A DNA stretch of 64,000 bases from Enterococcus faecalis (GCF_029024925.1 NZ_CP118962.1:1892001-1956000); one strand, 5' to 3'. Counted from the first letter of the stretch, positions 35,185-43,298 are shown. The notes: a model not told the origin generated them from the letters alone. Program-made: numbers and translations.

Positions 35185-35294
35185 CTAAATTCCCTTCTCT
35201 CTTTTTGTTGCATAATGTATATTTGATTTTTTTGTTGCTGGTACCATAAATCAGCAAGTTTTTTCGTTTGCTGTAGTTTTTCTTTCCTTGTCAT
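35169..35294 (-). CDS. small basic protein, 41 aa
   Basis: ATG overlaps the upstream TGA (ATGA), GAGAGGT upstream. Encodes MTRKEKLQQTKKLADLWYQQ and more, Gln/Lys-rich. Confidence 0.5.
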   Translation of the reverse strand: MTRKEKLQQTKKLADLWYQQQKNQIYIMQQKERREFRCLKQ

Positions 35295-35464
35295 TTATTT
35301 ACCTCTCTATCTTCAAGAGCTAAGTCATAAAATAATGTCCAAATAATGAACAATCCAATATACACATTTTGGATGATTGGATTAAAGTTTCCACCCACTA
35401 GCAGACCCAATCCGAAAACAATAAGCAGTACTGCAATTCTTCTTAAGTTATAAATTTTTCTCAT
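35291..35464 (-). CDS. small membrane protein, 57 aa
   Basis: Strong AGGAGGT 7 nt before the ATG. Two hydrophobic segments (IAVLLIVFGLGLLVGG and YIGLFIIWTLFYDLAL). Early-expressed; unknown function. Confidence 0.62.
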   Translation of the reverse strand: MRKIYNLRRIAVLLIVFGLGLLVGGNFNPIIQNVYIGLFIIWTLFYDLALEDREVNK

Positions 35465-35485
35465 ATTATTTACCTCCTATAACGT

Positions 35486-35734
35486 CTATTTATTTCGCTT
35501 ATACTTGTTTTTTTCCCGCCAAACCAAAAATTCATCAAATTTCTGAATGTGGATAATTGGCATGCATGATGTAACGAGTCTATATCCATCTTTAAATTCT
35601 TTATGTTCCTTAAACTCTCTCAGAAGTTTTTGAAATGTTGGTTTGTGATGCTGATAGCCAAAATAAACAATTGCTTCATCTTTTGCCATCCAAGCTTGCT
35701 GTAAATCGATAGTCTTTGCTAGTGTGATTTGCAT
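35486..35734 (-). CDS. DUF771-like DNA-binding protein
   Basis: 82 residues, MQITLAKTIDLQQAWMAKDE at the start and a C-terminus with FDEFLVWREKNKYKRN. The layout resembles DUF771/excisionase-like winged-helix proteins found near antirepressors; tentative. It could be the missing excisionase. Confidence 0.55.
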   Translation of the reverse strand: MQITLAKTIDLQQAWMAKDEAIVYFGYQHHKPTFQKLLREFKEHKEFKDGYRLVTSCMPIIHIQKFDEFLVWREKNKYKRNK

Positions 35735-35749
35735 GTAGACATCTCCTTT

Positions 35750-36469
35750 CTATGCTGTCTTGTCATGTAAGAACTTGTTAACAAAATATATTTGCCCTTT
35801 ACCAGTAATTTTCGGCGTTCGACTAATTCGAATACTTCCATCTGGATTGTTATGGGTTCGTTCCTTGATTTCCGCAATTCCCAAATCAAGTGACCGCTGG
35901 GTTGGCATATTGTAGCTTTCACCTTTTCGAGCAATTAGATACCCATTGTCTCGCAGCCATTGGAATAAACGATTCTGCCCAATGTCGATGCCGTTTTGCT
36001 TGATTAGCTTAGCTAGGTCACCGATTAAAATGGAAGTCTTACTTGCATCAACGGCATCTGCAAATAATGCTTTAGGTTTTAATGATTCATTTTCTAGTTG
36101 TAATACTTCTATTTTTTTCTGTTGAAATTCAAGAGCTCGTTTAGTCAGCATTTCTGGGCTATTCCAAAACTTTTCTAGTTGAATAAAATATCTACGAGCT
36201 TGCTTTCCTCTTTCGGTACGTTGTAGCATTGAAATTTCCTTAGCCATGTCTAGTTTCACATAATGATTTACTTGTGGGCGACCACCAAAAGGTTTATCGG
36301 ATTTTTCCGAGAAACTGATAAAATCAACGTTTTCATCAAACCCGTATTTAATCATTCGTTTAAACCAATCAGTATAATTATCTTTAACTCCCAGAAATTC
36401 ATATAACTCTCTACCGTTAACTAACTGTTCATCATTTTCATTTGTTGTAACTTTAATTAGTTCGTTCAT
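35750..36469 (-). CDS. antirepressor (AntA N-terminus, KilAC C-terminus)
   Basis: 239 residues. N-terminal ~90 residues are AntA-like (NGRELYEFLGVKDNYTDWF, then VNHYVKLDMAKEISMLQRTE). From ~135 a KilAC domain (DAVDASKTSILIGDLAKLIK, then NRLFQWLRDNGYLIARKGES). Such proteins inactivate the CI-type repressor to trigger lytic growth. Second gene of the early operon, after cro. Confidence 0.9.
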   Translation of the reverse strand: MNELIKVTTNENDEQLVNGRELYEFLGVKDNYTDWFKRMIKYGFDENVDFISFSEKSDKPFGGRPQVNHYVKLDMAKEISMLQRTERGKQARRYFIQLEKFWNSPEMLTKRALEFQQKKIEVLQLENESLKPKALFADAVDASKTSILIGDLAKLIKQNGIDIGQNRLFQWLRDNGYLIARKGESYNMPTQRSLDLGIAEIKERTHNNPDGSIRISRTPKITGKGQIYFVNKFLHDKTA

Positions 36470-36550
36470 ACGGTTTCATCCCTTCTATTCTGGTTGTCTT
36501 TCGTTCCATTAATGGAACACTTTTCCTTTTTCATTTGTATACTTCCAAAA

Positions 36551-36784
36551 CTACCTTTGTTCACAAACATGAACTTTCTCTTTAAAAAAATATAAATGAA
36601 TAAAATTTGTTTCCAAGTCTAGCAATTTGCAAGCTTTCGTAATTTCAGTGTCTTTCCAAGAGACTTTCCCGTTCATTTTCAATGATATTGTTCTCTCCGA
36701 CAATCCCATTGCGATAGCAAAATTATATTGAGTTCCAAACTTTTCAACAATTCTTCCTGCTAATTTTGAGTAATCATAGCACAT
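36551..36784 (-). CDS. Cro-like regulator (DUF739-type HTH)
   Basis: 77 residues with a helix-turn-helix (YNFAIAMGLSERTISLKMNG). First gene on the minus strand from the switch, divergent from the CI-like gene. It carries a copy of the operator half-sites in its own 3' end. Confidence 0.85.
   Translation of the reverse strand: MCYDYSKLAGRIVEKFGTQYNFAIAMGLSERTISLKMNGKVSWKDTEITKACKLLDLETNFIHLYFFKEKVHVCEQR
36559..36574. promoter_or_regulatory. third operator-like site inside cro 3' end
   Basis: GTTCA-N6-TGAAC, the same arrangement as the operator at 36804-36819, embedded in the last codons of cro. Could be a distal site for looping by the repressor. Confidence 0.55.
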
Positions 36785-36803
36785 TTATAAACACCTCCTT
36801 CAA

Positions 36804-36819
36804 GTTCATGAACATGAAC
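36804..36819. promoter_or_regulatory. repressor operator in the early leader
   Basis: GTTCATGAACATGAAC: GTTCA-N6-TGAAC, containing a perfect 10-bp palindrome. It lies just downstream of the early promoter -10, suiting repression of lytic genes. Confidence 0.75.
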
Positions 36820-36830
36820 TTTATAACCAT

Positions 36831-36859
36831 ATAATACATTGTTCATTTCTTATTGTCAA
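36831..36859 (-). promoter_or_regulatory. early lytic promoter
   Basis: Consensus TTGACA (36854-36859), 17-bp spacer, TATTAT (36831-36836), reading into cro. Confidence 0.88.
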
Positions 36860-36893
36860 CGAAAAAGTTCATGATTCATGAATTTTTTCGTTG
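36857..36893. promoter_or_regulatory. 37-bp near-perfect palindromic operator
   Basis: 18-bp arms around a central T with one mismatch. The core GTTCATGATTCATGAAT repeats the operator half-sites. It overlaps the -35 of the early promoter on one side and the -35 of the repressor promoter on the other, so one bound protein could control both. Confidence 0.78.
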
Positions 36894-36919
36894 AAGATAT
36901 ATTCAATATCTTGTATACT
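36891..36919 (+). promoter_or_regulatory. repressor maintenance promoter
   Basis: TTGAAG (36891-36896), 17 bp, TATACT (36914-36919), followed by AAGGAGGTG and the repressor ATG at 36943. Confidence 0.85.
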
Positions 36920-36942
36920 TAAATCTATAAGGAGGTGTACCA

Positions 36943-37515
36943 ATGGATAGAGTTAAAACATCTGCTCGTCTAAAGCAACTTATGAGTGAGCGCAATTTAA
37001 AACAAGTTGATATTCTGCGTTTGTCAGAACCATATCAAAAAGAATTAAATATAAAAATGAGTAAAAGTACTTTGTCACAATATGTAACTGGAAAGCAATC
37101 ACCTGACCAAAATAGAATTTATCTTTTGTCAAAAACTTTAGATGTTAACGAAGCGTGGCTAATGGGGTTTGATGTCTCTAAAAAAAGAATCCCTGACGAA
37201 CAAAGATCTAGTGAAAAAGATGACTTCGACATAGTACCTATATTCAACCAGTTAGAACCCAAGCTCCAACAGCTTATATATAACGAAGCTAAGTCTCATT
37301 TAGAAAAACAAAACAAAGCTTCTAATAACGTGGTTAACATTAACAAGAAAAAATATGATACTTTAGCTGCGCATTCACCAGACCCTGATAAAGTATTTAC
37401 TGATGAAGAGAAACTTAAAATTAATCAATTTCTAGATAAAGTGGATGCTGATTATGATAGGAAGCAAAAAGAATGTAAACATCTTTTTGATGATGATTCA
37501 GATGATAAAGAATAA
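36943..37515 (+). CDS. CI-like repressor
   Basis: 190 residues. N-terminal ~65 residues are an XRE helix-turn-helix (LKQLMSERNLKQVDILRL, then KSTLSQYVTGKQSPDQN). The rest is charged linker and coiled coil without an S24/LexA-type peptidase, so induction is not by RecA-driven self-cleavage and probably uses the downstream ImmA-like protein and/or the antirepressor. Confidence 0.88.
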   Translation: MDRVKTSARLKQLMSERNLKQVDILRLSEPYQKELNIKMSKSTLSQYVTGKQSPDQNRIYLLSKTLDVNEAWLMGFDVSKKRIPDEQRSSEKDDFDIVPIFNQLEPKLQQLIYNEAKSHLEKQNKASNNVVNINKKKYDTLAAHSPDPDKVFTDEEKLKINQFLDKVDADYDRKQKECKHLFDDDSDDKE

Positions 37516-37531
37516 TTTTCAGGAGTATTTT

Positions 37532-38005
37532 ATGAACGAATATGAGCTGTTGGTGTCAGAGGTACAGAAAAAAGCACCAGTTATTGAAACAGATTTGTTT
37601 CAAAATACTGGATGCTATGGTTTGTACCGTGATGGTAGAATTTATATTGAAAAATCGTTGAGTCTAATAAAAAAAAGGAATGTGCTAGCTGAGGAACTTG
37701 GCCACCACGATACATCGTTTGGTGACATATTAAACCAAGATTGTTTAGAAAATCGTAAACAAGAACTAAAAGCTAGACAATATGCTTTAGAACAATTAGT
37801 CACTTTGGATGATCTAATTAAGTGTTCAGAATCAGGATTCAGTAATCATTACACGTGTGCTGAATTTTTAGGGGTAGACGTTGAAACGCTCAAAAATGTA
37901 CTCGCCTATTATCGACAAAAATTTGGTGATACCCATTTTTATAAAGGAAGAATTTTCGAGTTTAATGATTTATCAGTCATGATTTTAAATACAAATTTAC
38001 AATAA
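37532..38005 (+). CDS. ImmA/IrrE-like metallopeptidase
   Basis: 157 residues from MNEYELLVSEVQKKAP (37532, CAGGAG upstream), overlapping nothing but only 16 bp after the repressor. The zinc motif region is LAEELGHHDTS, aligned to HELGH-type but with Glu in the first His position and an extra His at the end. Presumed to cleave or release the adjacent repressor on induction (as ImmA does to ImmR); a longer in-frame start at 37445 overlaps the repressor gene and is not favoured. Confidence 0.82.
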   Translation: MNEYELLVSEVQKKAPVIETDLFQNTGCYGLYRDGRIYIEKSLSLIKKRNVLAEELGHHDTSFGDILNQDCLENRKQELKARQYALEQLVTLDDLIKCSESGFSNHYTCAEFLGVDVETLKNVLAYYRQKFGDTHFYKGRIFEFNDLSVMILNTNLQ

Positions 38006-38092
38006 AAAAGCCCGTGCTACAACACGGAACTCTTTCCTCATTATGAGAATTATTCAATAAATACATTATATCAGAAATGGGGAGCTTTAAAA

Positions 38093-38647
38093 ATGAAAAA
38101 AATATTTGCATCTATGGCTTTTTTATTATTTGTCGTAGTAATATTTGTTGGTTGTTCTAAAAATGTGAACCCTGATTCTTCGAAATCTTCTACACAAGAA
38201 TCTTCAAAGACCTATAAAATTTTAGTTGATCAAGATTCCACTGAACAAAAGGAAAAATTAGAAAAGATATCTGAGTATTATAAAACCGCAGATCCAAAAA
38301 GCTATAATTCTAACGTTAGAGTTAATTCGATGTTAAGAGATGAAAAGGCACATAAAGGCGAGAAGGTATATTCATTAGCTAAAATAATTCAAATTGTAGA
38401 TGAACCAAGTGATGAATATATTTATTACATGGGCTATGTTACTTATGCAAAAAACGATAGAGAGTATGTTATGTTAGCGGTATTAAAAGATAATGTTTAT
38501 TCCAAAGTTTTACAAGATGATGAAATTTTATTTTGGGCTTCATTTGCTGGTTCTTATGACTATACTACAAACTTAGGTGATAACAATACACTTCCTTTGC
38601 TTAAAGTAGATATGTATAAAAATGTAACTGCCTCAGAAGAAAAATAA
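38093..38647 (+). CDS. prophage lipoprotein 1
   Basis: 184 residues; lipobox FVGC with Cys21 after a hydrophobic signal. A Ser/Lys-rich spacer then an unassigned domain (VYSLAKIIQIVDEPSDEYIY). Position in the lysogeny arm, beside repressor and integrase, matches lipoproteins such as Ltp/Sie that block DNA injection by related phages; function inferred. Confidence 0.78.
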   Translation: MKKIFASMAFLLFVVVIFVGCSKNVNPDSSKSSTQESSKTYKILVDQDSTEQKEKLEKISEYYKTADPKSYNSNVRVNSMLRDEKAHKGEKVYSLAKIIQIVDEPSDEYIYYMGYVTYAKNDREYVMLAVLKDNVYSKVLQDDEILFWASFAGSYDYTTNLGDNNTLPLLKVDMYKNVTASEEK

Positions 38648-38688
38648 TAAAAATGCGTAGTTTTGTTATTTAAAGAAAGGATACAACC

Positions 38689-38889
38689 ATGAAAGTAGGA
38701 ATGCGTAAACCAAGTATAAAAAAATCAATAAGTGCTCGTACTACTGGAAAAGCTAAACGTAAGTTTAAAAAAGCAGTAATTCCTGGTTATGGGCAAAAAG
38801 GAACTGGTTTCATTAAGAACCCCAAGAAAGCTATGTATAATAAAGTATATAATAAAACAACTTTTAGCTTTTGGGATTTGTTCAAATAA
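38689..38889 (+). CDS. small very basic phage protein, 66 aa
   Basis: KSISARTTGKAKRKFKKAVI then PGYGQKGTGFIKNPKKAMYN: rich in Lys, Gly and Tyr. Similar proteins recur in lysogeny modules of Lactobacillales phages; function unknown. Confidence 0.7.
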   Translation: MKVGMRKPSIKKSISARTTGKAKRKFKKAVIPGYGQKGTGFIKNPKKAMYNKVYNKTTFSFWDLFK

Positions 38890-38949
38890 TCACCCTAAAT
38901 TTTACAGTTTTAATTTAGTTTATAAAAATAATTGAATGGAGTCTTAAAA

Positions 38950-39522
38950 ATGAAAAAAATAACTATCAGTATTTTACTACTATCTTCATTGACTTTAGGT
39001 GCTTGCGATTCTTCTAGTACTGCACCTGAAAAAAACAAAAAAGAAACTAGCACAACAAAAATAACTGAAAAAACATCTGCTACAAAAACCAGTACCAGTA
39101 CTGAATCAACTAGCGATAATAAAAAGACAGTTTATAATTTAGGTGAATGGTGGGAAGTTCCCAATCAATGGAAACTCAAAATTGACAGCGTGACTTCTAC
39201 AGATGAAAGAAACCCCTATTCAGATAAATCACCACAGCAAGTAGTTATAATTTCTTATACTTATGAAAATCTAGGATATGAAGATGACATTCAAGATTTA
39301 TTTATTATGCCAGAAAATGTGGTAGATAGTGCCGGAATAATGGGTGAAACTTATCCCGTCTCTACCACAGGAGCAAAGCCAACACCTGTTGGAGCAACAA
39401 TGAGTGGGGCTCAGGCCGCATATGGCGTTCAAAATCCTGGTGGAAACATCAAAATATTATTCAAAAAATATGATTCAAATCGTACTGGTCAAGCTGCTAC
39501 ATTTGAAATACCTGTACAATAA
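38950..39522 (+). CDS. prophage lipoprotein 2 (DUF4352/5067-like)
   Basis: 190 residues from MKKITISILL (38950, GGAG upstream). Lipobox LGAC, Cys19; Thr/Ser/Lys-rich spacer ~25-65; then a beta-sandwich-like domain (LGEWWEVPNQWKLKIDSVTS, YTYENLGYEDDIQDLF) of the DUF4352/telokin-like kind. Surface-exposed in lysogens; candidate superinfection exclusion or host-fitness factor. Confidence 0.78.
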   Translation: MKKITISILLLSSLTLGACDSSSTAPEKNKKETSTTKITEKTSATKTSTSTESTSDNKKTVYNLGEWWEVPNQWKLKIDSVTSTDERNPYSDKSPQQVVIISYTYENLGYEDDIQDLFIMPENVVDSAGIMGETYPVSTTGAKPTPVGATMSGAQAAYGVQNPGGNIKILFKKYDSNRTGQAATFEIPVQ

Positions 39523-39550
39523 AAGAAATAGCCTTAGGGCTTTTCTTTTT
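39521..39550 (+). terminator. intrinsic terminator after lipoprotein 2
   Basis: AAAAGAAA-AGCC pairs with GGCT-TTTCTTTT (one bulged T), ending in a T-run. Separates the lysogeny transcript from int. Confidence 0.65.
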
Positions 39551-39588
39551 CAAAAATTAAGAACATACATTCGAAAGGAGTTTTAAAA

Positions 39589-40725
39589 TTGTGGATTGAG
39601 GAACTTCCTAATGGAAAATATAAATACTTTGAGCGATATAAAGATCCGTACACAGAAAAATATCGACGTGTTTCAGTTACACTTAATTCGAAGTCTAACC
39701 AAGCGAAAAAACAAGCGATGATGGAGTTACAGGATAAGATTAATAATCGAATGGAGAAAAAAGATCAAAAAAAAGTATCATTAGAGAATCTCTTAAATAG
39801 CTGGTGGCAACAACATCAATTATCTATTAGGAAAACATCAGTTAAAGCTTACGGAAAAATTTTAAAATATATATTTTCCAATATGAATGTTGATGTACTC
39901 ATAAGAAACACAGATACAAAATTTTTCCAAGACTTTATTAATGATTTACCGCATTCGTGGGAGTATAAGAAAAAATTCAAAAGTGTGCTTAACATGTCCT
40001 TCACTTATGCACAAGACATGGGAATGATTGATGAAAATCCTATCAATAGAGTGAAAGTTGTTAAACCCCCACTAACAAAAGAAAATTTTGAAAATATAGA
40101 AAGTAAATACCTCGAAGAGAGAGAGGTTTATCAATTATTAAGCTATTATTATTCTACATTTCAAAGTGTCCATCATGGTCGTTTAGCAGAGTTTATGTAT
40201 TTAACTGGATTAAGAGCTGGTGAAGCAATTAGTCTTACTATAAATGATTATGTAAAAAATGAACATGCTATTTTAGTTAATGGGACTTTGGATTATTCTA
40301 ACGGTTATAAAAACGCTACAAAAGAATTACCTAAAACTCTAGCATCATTCAGGAAAGTAGAATTATCAAATAGAGCTGTAGAAATAATCGAAGAGTTAAT
40401 TTTAGAAAGAGAAATAAAATTCAAAGAGCAAACAAATTATCTATTTGTTGGCAAAACGGGCAACCCAATTCAAGTTAATTCATTCAATGCCTCTCTAAAG
40501 AAAGCTAATGAAAGTCTAGGTAAAAATAAAATAAACAAAACTATATCAAGTCATATTTTTAGACATTCTCATATTTCACTACTTGCAGAATTAAATGTAC
40601 CAGTAAAAGCAATAATGGAACGTGTAGGCCACGTTGACACGGAAACAACTTTAAAAATTTATACTCATGTTACAAAAAAAGCTAAAACAAATCTGGTAGA
40701 AGCTCTAAATAAATATGGCAAGTAA
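39589..40725 (+). CDS. int: tyrosine integrase
   Basis: 378 residues, TTG start with GAAAGGAG. N-terminal arm-binding AP2-like domain (~1-50), core-binding SAM-like domain (~62-160), catalytic domain with Arg209 (TGLRAGEA), His322 and Arg325 (HIFRHSH), His348 (VGHVD) and nucleophile Tyr358 (LKIYTHVT). Full length and intact. Its 3' end faces the host SRP RNA, marking one prophage end. Confidence 0.95.
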   Translation: MWIEELPNGKYKYFERYKDPYTEKYRRVSVTLNSKSNQAKKQAMMELQDKINNRMEKKDQKKVSLENLLNSWWQQHQLSIRKTSVKAYGKILKYIFSNMNVDVLIRNTDTKFFQDFINDLPHSWEYKKKFKSVLNMSFTYAQDMGMIDENPINRVKVVKPPLTKENFENIESKYLEEREVYQLLSYYYSTFQSVHHGRLAEFMYLTGLRAGEAISLTINDYVKNEHAILVNGTLDYSNGYKNATKELPKTLASFRKVELSNRAVEIIEELILEREIKFKEQTNYLFVGKTGNPIQVNSFNASLKKANESLGKNKINKTISSHIFRHSHISLLAELNVPVKAIMERVGHVDTETTLKIYTHVTKKAKTNLVEALNKYGK

Positions 40726-40726
40726 T

Positions 40727-40746
40727 TGCCCCTTTCGTGCCCCTTT
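40727..40746. repeat. TGCCCCTTT direct repeats beside int, possible att element
   Basis: Two copies (40727-40735, 40738-40746) just after the int stop. Short repeats near the integrase end often flank attachment cores; the matching sequence at the other prophage end was not found. Confidence 0.35.
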
Positions 40747-40761
40747 TTTAATTCAAAACAA

Positions 40762-40784
40762 ATAAAAAAAGGCTTAAAGCCTTT
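40762..40784 (-). terminator. terminator of the SRP RNA gene
   Basis: AAAGGC/GCCTTT stem followed by seven T on the minus strand, downstream of the RNA. Probably also the attachment region. Confidence 0.8.
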
Positions 40785-40800
40785 GATATCAACTATAATT

Positions 40801-40886
40801 CAGACACATGGCGGCACTTGCTTAGTGCTGCTTCCTTCCGGATCTGACACAATTCACTAGCCCGCCATTGTCCTAGCCTTTCGGCA
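40801..40886 (-). ncRNA. ffs: small SRP RNA (4.5S-type)
   Basis: Contains the conserved Ffh-binding core ATCCGGAAGGAAGCAGC within a long hairpin closed by ATGGCGG/CCGCCAT. A TATACT -10 box is at 40893-40898, setting the 5' end near 40886; ends are approximate. Scaffold of the signal recognition particle. Confidence 0.93.
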
Positions 40887-40918
40887 AAACCTAGTATAAC
40901 GTATTTTTATTCTTTTGA

Positions 40919-41440
40919 CTAGTCTTTCTTTTGATTTTTTAAAAGTTTCTCTTCTTTTCTCTTTGCCCGTAACTTTTTAAAGAACTGAACTAGCAATAAG
41001 CGACACTCTTCTTCTAAAACGCCTGCTTCGACATAGGCCACATGATTGAAGCGTTCATCTTCTAATAAATTCATCAATGTGCCAGCAGTGCCTGCTTTAG
41101 GATCGGTTGCGCCATAATAAACTTCTGGAATTCGTGCTAAAAGCATCGCCCCACTACACATTGGACAAGGCTCTAAAGTTACAAATAATTGGGTTTCTTC
41201 TAGACGCCAATTTTCTATCCCGCGACACGCTTCTTGGATTGCATACATTTCTGCATGCGCCGTTGCTTCTTGCCGTGCTTCTCTCAGATTATGCCCGCGG
41301 CCAATAATTTCCCCTTGCCGAACAATTACAGCTCCAATAGGCACCTCAGCCAAACCTTCTGCTTTTTTCGCTTCTGCAATGGCTTCTCGCATAAAAAATT
41401 CTTTTTCTTCTTGTGTTAACGTTGTTTCTTTTTTTCCCAA
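40919..41440 (-). CDS. tadA: tRNA-specific adenosine deaminase
   Basis: 173 residues. Zinc ligands His62 and catalytic Glu64 (AHAEMYAI) and Cys92/Cys95 (LEPCPMCSGAM). Converts A34 to inosine in tRNA-Arg(ACG). Lysine-rich C-terminal tail. Upstream of ffs in the same direction, as in other Lactobacillales. Confidence 0.95.
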   Translation of the reverse strand: MGKKETTLTQEEKEFFMREAIAEAKKAEGLAEVPIGAVIVRQGEIIGRGHNLREARQEATAHAEMYAIQEACRGIENWRLEETQLFVTLEPCPMCSGAMLLARIPEVYYGATDPKAGTAGTLMNLLEDERFNHVAYVEAGVLEEECRLLLVQFFKKLRAKRKEEKLLKNQKKD

Positions 41441-41517
41441 TTAATTTCCACCTTTCGGCTTTTTCCCACTAAACTTCTGTCTTGCTTCATGGTACAATAA
41501 ATCAGTGAGGTGTGTCT

Positions 41518-42369
41518 ATGATTATTGAAAATTTATCTCAGCTTTATCCCAAAGGCTATTTATCAAAAACAATTGGTTCCGAAGCCACCTATTCAATTCC
41601 TGTTGACGACCAATTTTTCATTGTGAATAAAGCTTTCTTAAGTATTAAAGAACAGCATTTGTTGGAAGCGCTTTTCCCAATTTCTGAAAACCCAACAATT
41701 ACTGGTAACCATCCTTGGTTCAGTTACTTATTTCAACAGGCAAAATTACCTGCCGAAGGGACCTTTCGTATGTTGCAAATTCAAACGAATGTCACAAAAG
41801 AATTACAAGCTGAATGGCAATTTAATTTAACAAAGATGTTTCCAGATACAGTTGATTGTTTCAGTCCAAGTAATAATATGTATATTTTAGTTGAAGAACA
41901 GTCAAAAAATACCTTTCAACAAGAAGAAATTCAAGGAATCTTTTTAACATTAGATACAGACTTTGATTGCACTAGTGCTGTATTTGTTGGCAATTTTTAT
42001 TCCTCTGAAGACATTCTCCGGCGTTGTTTCCATGAAGAACAACGTATTTTTTCAGAAGAACTTAATTCCTCTAGTCGGACGACTGTTTTTAGTTTAACCG
42101 ATGTTGCCCTCCACTATTTTACCAAGGAAGCCATGAGCCAAAATGTACTTGTTGAGTATTATCGTCGTTTATTAAATAAAGACACCGATATTCAGCCAAT
42201 CATCAGCGCTTTGTGGAAAAATCAAGGCAATATCAGCTCCACTGCAAAAGATTTATTTATGCATCGAAATACTTTACACTATCGGTTGGAAAAGTTTTTT
42301 GAACAAACTGGCTTATCTTTAAAAAAAATGGATGATTTAATCTTTTGTTATTTGTTATTAAGAAAGTAG
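41518..42369 (+). CDS. PucR-like helix-turn-helix regulator
   Basis: 283 residues from the ATG at 41518 (GAGGTG upstream; a GTG six bases earlier is possible). The C-terminal ~60 residues are a PucR/CdaR HTH (NQGNISSTAKDLFMHRNTLH, then YRLEKFFEQTGLSL). The N-terminal part is an unassigned sensor-like region. Divergent from tadA; target unknown. Confidence 0.8.
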   Translation: MIIENLSQLYPKGYLSKTIGSEATYSIPVDDQFFIVNKAFLSIKEQHLLEALFPISENPTITGNHPWFSYLFQQAKLPAEGTFRMLQIQTNVTKELQAEWQFNLTKMFPDTVDCFSPSNNMYILVEEQSKNTFQQEEIQGIFLTLDTDFDCTSAVFVGNFYSSEDILRRCFHEEQRIFSEELNSSSRTTVFSLTDVALHYFTKEAMSQNVLVEYYRRLLNKDTDIQPIISALWKNQGNISSTAKDLFMHRNTLHYRLEKFFEQTGLSLKKMDDLIFCYLLLRK

Positions 42370-42425
42370 TACGTCCATTTTTTACTCGTATGTTTTTTAT
42401 TCCCAATTAGAAAGTAGGCGTTCCA

Positions 42426-43271
42426 ATGAAAATTACCGCATATGTCGCTAGTGCATTTAGTAAAAACCACGAAGGTGGCAACAAAGCAGGCGTTGTTTTT
42501 ATGACACAGCCCTTAACGAGAACCCAAAAAATGGCCATCGCCAAAGAACTAGGATTTGCAGAAACTGCTTTTATTTCAGACTCAAAGATTGCTGATTTCC
42601 GCCTTGAATATTTTACACCAAAAGAAGAAGTCGACTTATGTGGCCACGCGACAATTGGCGCTTTCACCATTATGAAGCACTTAAATAAATTATTGCAAAC
42701 AGAATATACAATCGAAACGAACAGCGGTTTGCTCGCAATCACGGCTAACGGTGAACAACTATTTATGGAACAAACTGTCCCAACTTTTTATGATACGCTC
42801 ACTTTAGAAGAATTGAGCGGCTGCTTTGATTTAAACGCAGTGGCAACTGCTTTTCCTATCCAGATTGTGTCAACGGGCCTAAAAGATATTTTGGTTCCCA
42901 TTAAAAATGCGCAATTATTACAGGATTTACAACCAAACTTTGAAAAAATTAAGTTACTTAGTCAAAAGTATAGAGTTATCGGGATGCATCTTTTTGCTTT
43001 GTCTGAAGAAAATATCATTTGTAGGAATTTTGCACCCCTTTATGACATCGATGAAGAAGCCGCTACTGGTACATCAAACGGTGCGTTAGCTTGTTATCTG
43101 CACCATCACCAAATTTTACAAAAAACCAATTACACTTTCGTCCAAGGTTATACCTTAAACGCTCCTTCAGAAGTCTTAGTGTGTTTGAACACTACACCTC
43201 AAAAGACAATTGATCAAGTTCTAGTTGGTGGCAGAGGCTATTATGTTGAAACAAAAGAATTATTTTTATAA
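42426..43271 (+). CDS. PhzF family isomerase/epimerase-like protein
   Basis: 281 residues with the two-fold PhzF fold signatures: GNKAGVVF, catalytic-type Glu46 in GFAETAFI, LCGHATIGAF, and EEAATGTSNGALACYL in the second half. Substrate unknown. Confidence 0.9.
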   Translation: MKITAYVASAFSKNHEGGNKAGVVFMTQPLTRTQKMAIAKELGFAETAFISDSKIADFRLEYFTPKEEVDLCGHATIGAFTIMKHLNKLLQTEYTIETNSGLLAITANGEQLFMEQTVPTFYDTLTLEELSGCFDLNAVATAFPIQIVSTGLKDILVPIKNAQLLQDLQPNFEKIKLLSQKYRVIGMHLFALSEENIICRNFAPLYDIDEEAATGTSNGALACYLHHHQILQKTNYTFVQGYTLNAPSEVLVCLNTTPQKTIDQVLVGGRGYYVETKELFL

Positions 43272-43276
43272 AAAAA

Positions 43277-43296
43277 AAGATGGCCTAGGCCATCTT
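43277..43296. terminator. bidirectional terminator
   Basis: AAGATGGCC/GGCCATCTT palindrome flanked by an A-run and a T-run, between converging genes. Confidence 0.9.
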
Positions 43297-43298
43297 TT

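Noticed and set aside
37445..37531. Upstream start for the ImmA-like gene
   Set aside because: Would overlap the repressor gene by ~70 bp with no ribosome site, while the ATG at 37532 has CAGGAG at good spacing.
700..40800. Shared 8-mer AATAAAAA near 718 and 40762 as attachment core
   Set aside because: Too short and low in complexity; no longer match extends from it.
42407..42742. 111-codon minus-strand frame within the phzF-like gene
   Set aside because: Shadow of the PhzF coding sequence; no ribosome site or family.
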